The notes under the pieces: generated by a model
The model's database searches: none
The model's input: only the letters and a program-made list of their open reading frames with translations
What the model was told of the DNA's origin: nothing
Part shown: in pieces, positions 17,965 through 26,477 of the stretch
Layout: the number at the start of each line of letters is the position of its first letter
Numbering within the stretch: position 1 is the first letter of the stretch
Assembly: GCA_040222275.1 (NCBI GenBank)
Contig: JAVKDJ010000013.1
Location: 248,001 to 312,000 of the forward strand
Source of the DNA: CAXBNB01 sp040222275
GTDB taxonomy: Bacteria > Bacteroidota > Bacteroidia > Cytophagales > Cyclobacteriaceae
Direction: 5' to 3'
DNA length: 64,000 nt
Position numbers and translations under genes: made by a program

Positions 17965-19017
17965 TTACCAGTTCTGATTAAAGGTATCCAACTGTTCCAA
18001 CGAAGTTTTCAAAAGGCTTATAGAGTTGTTGACATCTTCTTTATGTACCATTTCTATGACCTGGTGCAGGTGACGTGTTGGGATGGAAATGGCACCAGAA
18101 ATTGCCCCCTTTTCCCCTCTTCTTTGGATTCCTGCTGTATCAGTACCTCCGGCAGTCAATATTTCCGTTTGCCATTTTATTTTTTCTTTGCTGGCGATTT
18201 CCTTGAGGTACTTCACCATCCTTGGGTCACAGATTGTGAGGGCATCCATTATTTTTATGGCTGTTCCCTCTCCAAGTTTGGTAATTTCTTCGTGTGGGGT
18301 AGAGCCTGGCAGGTCGTAAGCTATGGTGGTGTCCAGTGCAATGCCGAAATCCGGATCTATCCTGTGCGCGGCAACCGATGCACCCCTTATTCCTACTTCT
18401 TCCTGTGTAGAAAACACAGCATACAAATCGTATGGTATGCCTTTTAGTTTTTTGATTGTTTCTATCAAAATAAAAACCGATATCCTGTTGTCAAGGGACT
18501 TGCAGTTGACGCAGTTGCCCATTTCAATCAACCCGCGTTCGCGTGTGATCGGATCGCCAACTGATATAAGTTTTTCGACTTCCTCTTTGTTTCTGCCCAG
18601 ATCTATAAAATAGTCGGTGGTTTTAGAAACTTTGTTTTTCTCTTCCGCGCTCATCACATGGATGGGCTTGCTTCCCATTACCCCTATTACATCTTCTTTG
18701 CCGTGAATGATCACACGCTGGGCGGTGAGTGTTTTGGGGTCGAACCCTCCTAAGGTGTGAAACCTAACGAAACCGTCTTTGTCGATGTGGGTAACGATAA
18801 AGCCGATTTCATCCATATGGGCTGCCACCATCACTTTTTTGCCATCGGGGTTGTTGGTTCCCTTGATGATGGCTGTCAGGTTGCCCATATTGTCGATTTC
18901 ATACGAATCGACATGGCTTTTGATTTCTTCAATTACTCTGTTCCTGATTGGGGTTTCAAATCCAGGAGCACCTGGAGTTTCGCAAATTTCTTTGAGAAGT
19001 TGGATGTCTAGCTTCAT
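17965..19017 (-). CDS. M42 family glutamyl aminopeptidase/endoglucanase-type metallopeptidase
   Basis: The 350-residue cytoplasmic protein has the M42 two-metal site pattern: AAHMDEIGF (His and Asp ligands), CKSLDNR (bridging Asp), STQEEVGIRGA (catalytic and ligand Glu pair), GIALDTT (Asp ligand) and IPTRHLH (last His). M42 enzymes remove N-terminal residues from peptides and form dodecameric shells; some were once called cellulases. It stands alone between the PUL and tRNA-Leu. Confidence 0.92.
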   Translation of the reverse strand: MKLDIQLLKEICETPGAPGFETPIRNRVIEEIKSHVDSYEIDNMGNLTAIIKGTNNPDGKKVMVAAHMDEIGFIVTHIDKDGFVRFHTLGGFDPKTLTAQRVIIHGKEDVIGVMGSKPIHVMSAEEKNKVSKTTDYFIDLGRNKEEVEKLISVGDPITRERGLIEMGNCVNCKSLDNRISVFILIETIKKLKGIPYDLYAVFSTQEEVGIRGASVAAHRIDPDFGIALDTTIAYDLPGSTPHEEITKLGEGTAIKIMDALTICDPRMVKYLKEIASKEKIKWQTEILTAGGTDTAGIQRRGEKGAISGAISIPTRHLHQVIEMVHKEDVNNSISLLKTSLEQLDTFNQNW

Positions 19018-19067
19018 TTATCTGGGTTAGGTAAACAAAAATTATTAGCTAGCTGGTAAGTAAAAAG

Positions 19068-19151
19068 TGCGCATGAGAGGATTCGAACCTCCACGGGCGT
19101 AAGCCCACCACCCCCTCAAGATGGCGTGTCTACCGATTTCACCACATGCGC
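19068..19151 (-). tRNA. tRNA-Leu(GAG)
   Basis: Read on the - strand: acceptor stem GCGCATG (19145-19151) with CATGCGC (19069-19075), discriminator A, and no encoded CCA. The anticodon stem CCATC/GGTGG encloses the loop TTGAGGG, anticodon GAG. A long class II variable arm with GGGC/GCCC pairing and the T arm GGTTCGAATCC are present. Leucine codons CUC/CUU. It lies immediately upstream of, and divergent from, the leucine biosynthesis operon. Confidence 0.95.
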
Positions 19152-19288
19152 TTGAAATTGGTTTGCAAAAGTAGTTGGAAAATTTACTTTGGCAAACGCT
19201 TTTTGTAAAACAGCTAAAATAAACGGCTAATATTTGGCTGATTGGTATTAAATCAGGTATTTCATGTAAAATTTCAGCAAATAATCGT

Positions 19289-19296
19289 TATTTTTG
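19289..19296 (+). promoter_or_regulatory. Possible -7 element of the leu operon promoter
   Basis: TATTTTTG matches TAnnTTTG about 77 nt before leuC. No good -33 TTG is seen at 19-23 nt, so this is tentative. Confidence 0.35.
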
Positions 19297-19373
19297 CCGC
19301 CCATTCGAAAATAGAATTTTCCGAGGGCGATAGTTTTTATAGGTAGATACAAATTTTAGAAGGAATATAAATC

Positions 19374-20771
19374 ATGGGTAAAACATTATTTGACAAAGTG
19401 TGGGACTCACACGTGGTACGCAAAATAGAAGATGGGCCGGATGTGTTTTTTATCGACCGGCACATGGTACATGAAGTGACCAGTCCGGTGGCTTTTTTGG
19501 GAATAAAAAACAGGGGTACAGGTGTACTATACCCGAACAGGACATTTGCAACAGCTGACCACAATACCCCCACGATCAACCAGCACCTGCCGGTAGAGGA
19601 TCCTTTGTCAGCCAAGCAGCTCAAGGCTTTGGAAGAGAATGCCAATGAATATGGCATAAGCCATTGGGGGCTGGGGCATGAGAAAAATGGCATTGTGCAC
19701 GTTGTAGGCCCTGAGTACGGAATTACAGTGCCTGGCGCTACCATAGTTTGTGGTGATTCGCATACTTCAACGCACGGGGCTTTCGGTGCAATAGCTTTTG
19801 GTATAGGTACGTCAGAAGTGGAAATGGTGCTGGCTACACAATGTATCATGCAGCCCAAACCTAAAAAGATGAGGATTAATGTAAACGGGCAACTCCAAAA
19901 AGGTGTAACACCTAAGGATGTAGCCTTGTTTATCATCTCGCAATTGAGTACTTCTGGTGCCACGGGCTATTTTGTGGAGTACGCCGGGGAAGTATTCGAA
20001 AACATGTCGATGGAAGGACGGATGACCGTCTGCAACCTGAGCATCGAAATGGGAGCCAGGGGAGGTATGATTGCCCCTGATGAAAAGACCTTTGATTATA
20101 TCAAAGACAGGGAATTTACCCCTAGCGGGGAAGCCTGGGACAAAGCCATGAAATATTGGGAAACTTTGAAGACAGATGCTGATGCCACTTTCGACAAAGA
20201 GTTTACTTATGATGGTTCGGCTATCGAACCAATGATCACCTACGGAACCAATCCTGGAATGGGCATGGGAATAAGCAACCACATACCTAAAGCCGAAGAT
20301 TTGGAAGGGGGAGTGGAAACCTACAAGAAATCATTGAATTACATGGATTTTCATGAAGGGGACTCCATGATTGGCAAACCCATCGATTATGTGTTTATTG
20401 GCAGTTGTACCAATGGACGTATCGAAGATTTCAGGGCATTTGCCTCTATAGTGAAGGGAAGAAAGAAAGCGGATAACGTGACAGCATGGTTGGTGCCAGG
20501 GTCACATAAAGTGGAAGCTGCCATCAAGGAAGAGGGCTTGTTGGATATTTTCACAGCAGCAGGTTTTGAGCTGAGGGAGCCTGGGTGTTCGGCGTGCCTT
20601 GCCATGAACGACGATAAAATACCAGCAGGAAAAGTAGCAGTAAGTACTTCAAACAGAAATTTTGAAGGCCGGCAGGGACCTGGTTCCAGGACTTTGCTCG
20701 CCAGCCCAATGGTAGCCGCCGCTAGTGCGGTAATGGGCAAGGTGACTGATCCGAGGGATTTAATTGCGTAG
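19374..20771 (+). CDS. leuC: 3-isopropylmalate dehydratase large subunit
   Basis: 465 residues of the aconitase family: MGKTLFDKVWDSHVV start, VCGDSHTSTHGAFGAIAFGIGTSEVE, and the three 4Fe-4S cysteine contexts FIGSCTNGR and GCSACLAMN. With LeuD it converts 2- to 3-isopropylmalate through dehydration and rehydration in the cytoplasm. It is the first gene of the leu operon. The gap to leuD is filled by a small four-helix-bundle gene flanked by inverted repeats. Confidence 0.97.
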   Translation: MGKTLFDKVWDSHVVRKIEDGPDVFFIDRHMVHEVTSPVAFLGIKNRGTGVLYPNRTFATADHNTPTINQHLPVEDPLSAKQLKALEENANEYGISHWGLGHEKNGIVHVVGPEYGITVPGATIVCGDSHTSTHGAFGAIAFGIGTSEVEMVLATQCIMQPKPKKMRINVNGQLQKGVTPKDVALFIISQLSTSGATGYFVEYAGEVFENMSMEGRMTVCNLSIEMGARGGMIAPDEKTFDYIKDREFTPSGEAWDKAMKYWETLKTDADATFDKEFTYDGSAIEPMITYGTNPGMGMGISNHIPKAEDLEGGVETYKKSLNYMDFHEGDSMIGKPIDYVFIGSCTNGRIEDFRAFASIVKGRKKADNVTAWLVPGSHKVEAAIKEEGLLDIFTAAGFELREPGCSACLAMNDDKIPAGKVAVSTSNRNFEGRQGPGSRTLLASPMVAAASAVMGKVTDPRDLIA

Positions 20772-20809
20772 CGCTTGTTGCTAAACGCTTTTCGCTGTTG
20801 GCTTTTCGA
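20770..20809. repeat. Left flank of the four-helix-bundle cassette (inverted repeat)
   Basis: Contains GCTTTTCGC at 20787-20795, the inverted copy of GCGAAAAGC at 21183-21191, a second partial copy GCTTTTCG at 20801-20808, and AGCGCT at 20770-20775. It lies between the leuC stop and the start of the inserted gene. Confidence 0.6.
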
Positions 20810-21160
20810 ATGAGAAATTTTAGACAATATAAGGTTTGGGAAATTGCTCATGAGGTCACCCGCGAAATTTATGCGCTGACAGCTGATTTTCCGGATTCAG
20901 AGAAATTTGGCTTGATTAGTCAAATGAGAAGGGCCGCATATTCCATTCCAGCCAATATAGCTGAGGGATGTGGGCGAAATGGCGATAAAGAATTTAGAAG
21001 GTTCCTATTTATTGCCAATGGATCAGCTACTGAATTGGAATATTTTTTAATACTGACGACTGATTTAGGGTATTTAAACAAAGAAGCATCTGAACCGATT
21101 TGTGATAAAGTGGACAAATTGAAAAGAAGCTTAAATAAACTTATTAACACAATATTATAA
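20810..21160 (+). CDS. Four-helix bundle protein (S23 / 23S rRNA intervening-sequence family)
   Basis: 116 residues from ATG 20810, giving MRNFRQYKVWEIAHEVTREIY; an upstream TTG at 20798 is less likely. The family pattern is clear: VWEIAHEVTREIYALTADFPDSEKFGLISQMRRAAYSIPANIAEGCGRNGDKEFRRFLFIANGSATELEYFL. Members were first seen inside 23S rRNA intervening sequences; they form pentamers of four-helix bundles and their role is unknown. Here it sits between leuC and leuD, bounded by inverted GCTTTTCGC/GCGAAAAGC repeats, and its AT-rich composition differs from its neighbours. Confidence 0.93.
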   Translation: MRNFRQYKVWEIAHEVTREIYALTADFPDSEKFGLISQMRRAAYSIPANIAEGCGRNGDKEFRRFLFIANGSATELEYFLILTTDLGYLNKEASEPICDKVDKLKRSLNKLINTIL

Positions 21161-21197
21161 AGCGAATGGCGCTTAGCGCATCGCGAAAAGCTAGAAC
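21161..21197. repeat. Right flank of the four-helix-bundle cassette (inverted repeat)
   Basis: Contains GCGAAAAGC at 21183-21191, inverted relative to 20787-20795, and GGCGCTTAGCGC, which resembles the AGCGCT motif of the left flank. It ends 4 nt before leuD. Confidence 0.6.
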
Positions 21198-21200
21198 ACT

Positions 21201-21797
21201 ATGGCCTACGACAAATTTGAAATTTTGAAAAGCACGGCAGTTCCATTGCCGATCGAAAACGTAGATACAGATCAGATCATCCCCGCCAGGTTTTTGAAAG
21301 CCACCACAAGGGAAGGGTTTGGAGACAACCTGTTCAGGGACTGGAGGTACAACAGTGATGATACCCCCAAGCAGGACTTTATCCTCAACAATCCCATCTA
21401 CAGTGGAAAGATACTGGTAGGTGGTAAAAATTTCGGATCGGGATCATCCAGGGAGCATGCTGCATGGGCCGTGTACGACTATGGGTTCAGGTGTGTGATC
21501 TCCAGCTTTTTTGCCGACATCTTCAAAAATAACTGCCTGAATATAGGTGTACTTCCAGCACAGGTAAGTGCGGAATTTTTGGATAAAATGTTCAAAGCAA
21601 TAGAAGCTGACTCCAATGCGGAATTTGAAGTAAACCTTCCTAACCAGACAGTAACCATTCTGTCCACGGGTGAAAAAGAAAGCTTCGATATCAACGGATA
21701 CAAAAAAGGCAATATGCTGAACGGTTTCGATGATATTGACTATTTGCAAAATATCAAGGGCGAAATCGAAACTTTTGCTTCAAAAACACCCCTTTAA
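21201..21797 (+). CDS. leuD: 3-isopropylmalate dehydratase small subunit
   Basis: 198 residues, the swivelling domain partner of LeuC: MAYDKFEILKSTAVPLPIENVDTDQIIPARFLK, then LVGGKNFGSGSSREHAAWAVYDYGFRCVISSFFADIFKNNCLNIGVLP. Length and motifs are complete. It lies 75 nt before the probable leuA start. Confidence 0.97.
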   Translation: MAYDKFEILKSTAVPLPIENVDTDQIIPARFLKATTREGFGDNLFRDWRYNSDDTPKQDFILNNPIYSGKILVGGKNFGSGSSREHAAWAVYDYGFRCVISSFFADIFKNNCLNIGVLPAQVSAEFLDKMFKAIEADSNAEFEVNLPNQTVTILSTGEKESFDINGYKKGNMLNGFDDIDYLQNIKGEIETFASKTPL

Positions 21798-21872
21798 AAC
21801 CTCAATCAGCCCGATCCAAATGTCAAAAATTTGAGTCTTTTGGATTGTGTGTCCAATAATTTTTTTCAAACC

Positions 21873-23387
21873 ATGGCGATAGAAATCCTAGATACTACTC
21901 TTAGGGATGGAGAACAAACATCCGGGGTGTCCTTTACTGAAGGCGAGAAGCTGAGTATAGCCCAGCTACTGCTCGAAGAACTGAAGGTAGATAGGATAGA
22001 AGTGGCTTCCGCCCGGGTGTCTGAAGGGGAATATGCAGGGGCCAGGAAGATTTTTGATTGGGCCAACAAGAATGGTTATGAGGGCAAGGTAGAGGTATTG
22101 GGCTTTGTGGATGGTGACATTTCCCTCAAATGGATCAAAGATGCAGGTGGCAAAGTGGACAACCTGCTGTGCAAGGGGTCGCTCAAACATTGCGAAAAGC
22201 AACTTCGCAAAACGCCGGAGCAGCACCTGGCCGATATTAAGAAGACCATCGGTATAGCTGACGAAATGGGCATAGAGGTAAATGTGTACCTCGAAGACTG
22301 GTCCAATGGCATGATTGATTCACCGGATTATGTATATCAGATCATCGAAGGGCTTTCTGATACCAGTGTGAAACGCATTATGCTCCCTGATACGCTCGGG
22401 ATACTGAACCATAATGATACAGGAAAATTTTGTGCCGATATGGTAACAAGGTTTCCCAATTTACAATTTGATTACCACGCACACAACGATTACGACCTGT
22501 CAACAGCCAACGTATTTGAGGCGGTAAAAGCCGGTGTTCGTGGCATCCACACCACTTTGAACGGACTTGGCGAAAGGGCGGGCAATGTGCCCCTTTCAAG
22601 TGTAATTGGAGTGGTTAAGGACCACCTGAAGCTGGAGCTAAATATTGACGAAAAGAAACTTTATAAGGTAAGTAAGGTGGTGGAATCTTTTTCAGGAGTA
22701 AGGATACCACAAAACAAGCCCCTGATAGGTGAGTTTGTGTTTACCCAGACCAGCGGTATCCATGCTGATGGGGATTCCAAGGACAACCTCTACCAAACTG
22801 CCCTGGAACCAGGCAGGTTCGGGCGTTCATATACCTATGCGCTCGGCAAGATGTCTGGAAAATCCAGCATTCAAAAAAACCTGGATGAATTAGGTATAGA
22901 GCTGAGCAAAGAGGAAACCAAAAAACTTACCCAGCGGATCATCGAATTAGGTGATAAAAAAGAATCCATTACCAAAGAGGACCTGCCCTTTATTATAAAG
23001 GATGTGCTGGGAACCCAGGTGGTGGACTCAAAAGTGCGGATAAAAAATTACTCTCTGTCTGTGGCCCAAGGATTGAAATCAATGGCTACACTGTCGATCG
23101 AAATAGATGACAAGACCTACGAGCAGACAGCCGCAGGGGATGGCCAGTACGATGCTTTTATGAATTCACTGGCCAAAATCTACAGCAACCTGAACAGGCA
23201 ATTACCCAGGTTGGTAGATTATGAAGTGCATATACCACCGGGCGGCAACACCGATGCATTAGTGATCACCACCATCACCTGGGAAAATGGCCATAAATTC
23301 AAAACACGTGGTTTGGATCCGGACCAAACGGTAGCGGCCATCAAAGCCACCATCAAAATGTTGAACATTATTGAAAGCAAAAAATAG
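21873..23387 (+). CDS. leuA: 2-isopropylmalate synthase or citramalate synthase-type enzyme
   Basis: About 504 residues from ATG 21873 (MAIEILDTTLRDGEQTSG); a TTG at 21831 would add 14 residues with no family likeness. It is a HMGL-like TIM barrel with LRDGEQ, IMLPDTLGI, FDYHAHNDYDLSTAN (metal His pair) and GIHTTLNGLGERAGN, then a C-terminal LeuA dimerisation/allosteric domain (about 390-500). It condenses acetyl-CoA with a 2-oxo acid. The sequence belongs to the group that mixes isopropylmalate and citramalate synthases; position between leuD and leuB favours leucine synthesis. Confidence 0.88.
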   Translation: MAIEILDTTLRDGEQTSGVSFTEGEKLSIAQLLLEELKVDRIEVASARVSEGEYAGARKIFDWANKNGYEGKVEVLGFVDGDISLKWIKDAGGKVDNLLCKGSLKHCEKQLRKTPEQHLADIKKTIGIADEMGIEVNVYLEDWSNGMIDSPDYVYQIIEGLSDTSVKRIMLPDTLGILNHNDTGKFCADMVTRFPNLQFDYHAHNDYDLSTANVFEAVKAGVRGIHTTLNGLGERAGNVPLSSVIGVVKDHLKLELNIDEKKLYKVSKVVESFSGVRIPQNKPLIGEFVFTQTSGIHADGDSKDNLYQTALEPGRFGRSYTYALGKMSGKSSIQKNLDELGIELSKEETKKLTQRIIELGDKKESITKEDLPFIIKDVLGTQVVDSKVRIKNYSLSVAQGLKSMATLSIEIDDKTYEQTAAGDGQYDAFMNSLAKIYSNLNRQLPRLVDYEVHIPPGGNTDALVITTITWENGHKFKTRGLDPDQTVAAIKATIKMLNIIESKK

Positions 23388-23393
23388 ATAAAT

Positions 23394-24446
23394 ATGGATT
23401 TTAAGATTGGAGTTTTAGCTGGTGACGGTATCGGCCCTGAGATAGTAGATCAGGCCATAAAAGTAATGGATGCCGTAGGTGCTAAATTTGGTCATAACTT
23501 TAACTACACCCGGGCACTTGTAGGTGCGATTGCCATCGACGAAACCGGCGACCCTTACCCCGAAGAAACCCATCAGGTATGTTTGAATTCGGATGCCGTG
23601 CTTTTTGGTGCCATTGGCGATCCCAAATATGACAACAACCCCAAAGCCAAGGTGCGACCTGAGCAGGGACTGCTTGGGATGAGACAAAAGCTCGGTTTGT
23701 ATGCCAACATCAGGCCGGTAGCGACTTTCCCATCATTGATCCATAAAAGCCCGTTGCGACAAGATATTGTGGAAGGAGCAGACCTGGTGGTAATCCGGGA
23801 GTTGACTGGTGGAATATACTTTGGGGCCAGGGGAAGATCTGAAGACCTGACTTCAGCTTTTGATACCTGTGTTTACACCGTTGAGGAAGTAGAACGGATA
23901 CTGAAACTCGCCTATGGCTATGCCGACAAAAGGAACAAAAGGCTGACCGTAGTGGACAAGGCCAACGTTTTGAGCTCATCGCGGCTTTGGAGGGAAGTGG
24001 CCCAGCGCATCGAAAAGGACCACCCAGAAATAGAAACCGACTACATGTTGGTGGACAATGCTGCTATGCAGTTGATCCAGTGGCCGAAGAAATTTGACGT
24101 GATGGTAACAGAGAATATGTTTGGCGACATCCTTTCAGATGAGGCATCAGTGATTACCGGCTCTATGGGCCTATTGCCATCAGCCTCGGTTGGTCGCGAA
24201 ACTTCTGTGTTCGAGCCTATACATGGCTCGTACCCACAAGCCGCAGGTAAGGATATCGCCAATCCTTTGGCTACAGTGCTTTCGGCAGCCATGTTGCTGG
24301 AGTCTTTGGACCTTTTGGAAGAAGCCAAGGCAGTAAGGGACGTGGTGAATGCATCGCTGGAAGCTGAGTATGTGACTGAGGACATCACCACAGGAAAAGC
24401 TTACAAAACCTCCGAAGTAGGGGATTGGCTGGCTAAGAATATTTAG
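23394..24446 (+). CDS. leuB: 3-isopropylmalate dehydrogenase
   Basis: 350 residues: LAGDGIGPEIVDQAIKVMDAVG, LFGAIGDPKYD, LRQDIVEGADLVVIRELTGGIYFG, VDKANVLSSSRLWREV, DYMLVDNAAMQLI, and NMFGDILSDEASVITGSMGLLPSAS with EPIHGSYPQAAGKDIANPLAT. It performs NAD-dependent oxidative decarboxylation of 3-isopropylmalate. It starts 6 nt after leuA and ends the operon, before a terminator. Confidence 0.97.
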   Translation: MDFKIGVLAGDGIGPEIVDQAIKVMDAVGAKFGHNFNYTRALVGAIAIDETGDPYPEETHQVCLNSDAVLFGAIGDPKYDNNPKAKVRPEQGLLGMRQKLGLYANIRPVATFPSLIHKSPLRQDIVEGADLVVIRELTGGIYFGARGRSEDLTSAFDTCVYTVEEVERILKLAYGYADKRNKRLTVVDKANVLSSSRLWREVAQRIEKDHPEIETDYMLVDNAAMQLIQWPKKFDVMVTENMFGDILSDEASVITGSMGLLPSASVGRETSVFEPIHGSYPQAAGKDIANPLATVLSAAMLLESLDLLEEAKAVRDVVNASLEAEYVTEDITTGKAYKTSEVGDWLAKNI

Positions 24447-24483
24447 GTCAGTGCCGGTTGGCAACTGAACGCAAGAAAATAAG

Positions 24484-24512
24484 GCGAAAGGAGAAATTCT
24501 TTCGCTTTTTTT
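24484..24512 (+). terminator. Rho-independent terminator of the leu operon
   Basis: GCGAAAG (24484-24490) pairs with CTTTCGC (24499-24505), loop GAGAAATT, then seven T. The rest of the 24447-24773 gap shows no gene; it contains TGTCAATTGGCA at about 24647, of unknown meaning. Confidence 0.85.
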
Positions 24513-24773
24513 GTGGTGTTGGCCTGAACCGACAAATCCATTAGAGATTAAATGCCAAAGCATTGTCAATCCTTCAAATTTTACGTAATATTTGTATGCA
24601 GTTGTGGTGGAAATGGCTTATGTGGAAAATACTACTGAATCCTGTCAATTGGCATACTGCATGCAACCAACATCCTCTTTAACATCGGCTTGTTCCACTG
24701 CGAAGCAAACTATTTTTTCGGCGGGATAACGGTGAATTTAATTTTTGTTCTGTCCCATATTAACAGAAAACTT

Positions 24774-25436
24774 ATGAAATGGATTTATAGGATCATACAA
24801 AAAGTCAAAGTGGCAGCAGCCCTTGGTGTGGTGTTCGTTTTGGTTTTTGCAACGAACATGATGGACAAAAGTAACTTTTCAGAACTTCAAGATTCTTTCT
24901 CAACAGTATATGAAGACCGTTTGATTGTGGAAAGCTATATATATGAAATATCCGGCTATGTGCACAAAAAGAAATTGAACTTCGATCATCAAAATGAAAG
25001 CAACATAGAAGGACTGAAAGTGAAAAATGTTGCGCTTAATGATTCCATCGCTCATTTATTGGGAGAATTTGGTAAAACAAAACTCACCCAGCTAGAGTCC
25101 CAATGGTTTGTGAAACTGAAGAAAAACCTTTCCCAATTGTATATTGATGAACAAAGCTATTCTGTAAACAATTCTGAAAAGGAGCGAATGGCCCTCAGGC
25201 ATTCCATAGAGCAGCAGCATGCGGCCATAGCCAAAGACCTGGATGAACTGTCAGCTATACAATTGGACGAAGCTCGCCTTGTCATTGACAATACCAAAAA
25301 AATAATCGCCTCCAGCAACCTCGCCTCACACATTGAGATATGTGTATTGCTCGTGATTGGCCTCATCGTTCAGGGGCTCCTGCTGGCTTCAGGATCTATA
25401 AGGACCCGTTTTCCCCAAAAGAGCTCCCTCAATTGA
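24774..25436 (+). CDS. Orphan 4HB_MCP-like membrane sensor domain protein
   Basis: About 220 residues from ATG 24774 (MKWIYRIIQKVKVAAALGVVFVLVFATNM); an upstream start at 24690 would add 28 residues before the membrane segment. There are two membrane helices, about 10-28 and 185-203, with a helical domain between them that resembles the ligand-binding four-helix bundle of chemoreceptors. No HAMP, kinase or methyl-accepting signalling region follows, so it may be a stand-alone membrane protein or need a partner. The function is unknown. Confidence 0.7.
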   Translation: MKWIYRIIQKVKVAAALGVVFVLVFATNMMDKSNFSELQDSFSTVYEDRLIVESYIYEISGYVHKKKLNFDHQNESNIEGLKVKNVALNDSIAHLLGEFGKTKLTQLESQWFVKLKKNLSQLYIDEQSYSVNNSEKERMALRHSIEQQHAAIAKDLDELSAIQLDEARLVIDNTKKIIASSNLASHIEICVLLVIGLIVQGLLLASGSIRTRFPQKSSLN

Positions 25437-25530
25437 TCAGGTTGGTCTGTTTATGTTAATGGTCTGCCGCGAAAAACGAATATATTTTTATCTTACGAGG
25501 TGAAACTAAAACTAAAACCAGACTTTTGAA

Positions 25531-26406
25531 ATGAACACTAGAAGATCAGCATTAAAGAAAATTGTACTGGCCGGAGCGGCTACAGCTGTAGGAGGTTCCC
25601 TGGAGGCCAGGATGAGGAAAAACGAGGAGGTATTGGGTAGAATGAATGGAAATGTCAACCACTCCGTCTGTAAATGGTGTTATAAAGGCATCCCGTTGGA
25701 AGACCTGTGCAAGCAGGCCGAGAATATAGGGTTGAGCTCTATCGAGCTGCTTGGCCCCAAAGACTGGCCAACACTGAAAAAATATGGACTCACCTGTGCC
25801 ATGGGCAATGGTGCGGAAATTGGCCTCACGAAGGGTTTCAACGATCCGCAGTATCACGACCAGCTGATCAAAAACTATTCTGAAGCCATACCTGTGGCAG
25901 CAAAGGCAGGAATAAAAAATATCATTTGTTTCTCTGGCAACCGCAACGGAATGGACGATGAAACCGGAATGGAAAACAGTGCCAAAGCCCTCAAAAAACT
26001 GATGCCCCTGGCCGAGCAATACAAGGTAACACTAGTAATGGAATTGCTCAATAGTAAGATCAACCATAAAGATTATATGTGCGACCATACAGCATGGGGG
26101 GCTGCTTTGGCCGATAAAATTGGGTCAGACAGGTTCAAGTTGCTTTATGACATCTACCACATGCAAATTATGGAAGGGGATATAGTACATACCATTCAGG
26201 ACTATCAGCAGTATATAGCCCATTACCATACCGGTGGTGTGCCCGGTAGAAACGAAATTGACGACACCCAGGAGCTGAATTACAAACTGATCATGAAGGC
26301 CATCGTAGAGACTGGTTTCAAGGGGTTTGTTGCCCAGGAGTTCATTCCAAAAAGGGAAGACAAGCTCAAATCACTCAAGCAAGGGGTGGATATTTGTGAT
26401 GTATAA
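25531..26406 (+). CDS. Hydroxypyruvate isomerase-like sugar isomerase/epimerase (TIM barrel, exported)
   Basis: 291 residues with a twin-arginine-like leader (MNTRRSALKKIVLAGAATAVGG), so probably exported folded. The xylose-isomerase-like barrel is recognisable from WCYKGIPLEDLCKQAENIGLSSIELLG, LVMELLNSKINHKDYMCD, FKLLYDIYHMQIMEGD, IAHYHTGGVPGRNEID and GFVAQEFIPKRED; the Glu, Asp, His and Glu residues in these blocks are the likely metal ligands. Hydroxypyruvate isomerase is the closest named family, but exported members of Bacteroidota rarely have a proven substrate. Confidence 0.82.
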   Translation: MNTRRSALKKIVLAGAATAVGGSLEARMRKNEEVLGRMNGNVNHSVCKWCYKGIPLEDLCKQAENIGLSSIELLGPKDWPTLKKYGLTCAMGNGAEIGLTKGFNDPQYHDQLIKNYSEAIPVAAKAGIKNIICFSGNRNGMDDETGMENSAKALKKLMPLAEQYKVTLVMELLNSKINHKDYMCDHTAWGAALADKIGSDRFKLLYDIYHMQIMEGDIVHTIQDYQQYIAHYHTGGVPGRNEIDDTQELNYKLIMKAIVETGFKGFVAQEFIPKREDKLKSLKQGVDICDV

Positions 26407-26477
26407 CACCTAAGGAGCGCCCCTGAAAAAATTAAAGCCAATCAGCCAGTGATAAACTGCCTGGTTGGCTTTGTTTT

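Noticed and set aside
19152..19373. Leucine-rich leader peptide or T-box before leuC
   Set aside because: No short frame with clustered Leu codons and no terminator/antiterminator pair is visible.
19337..19963. 208-residue open frame opposite leuC
   Set aside because: Leuc codes strongly and completely on +; the opposite frame is a composition by-product with no domain.
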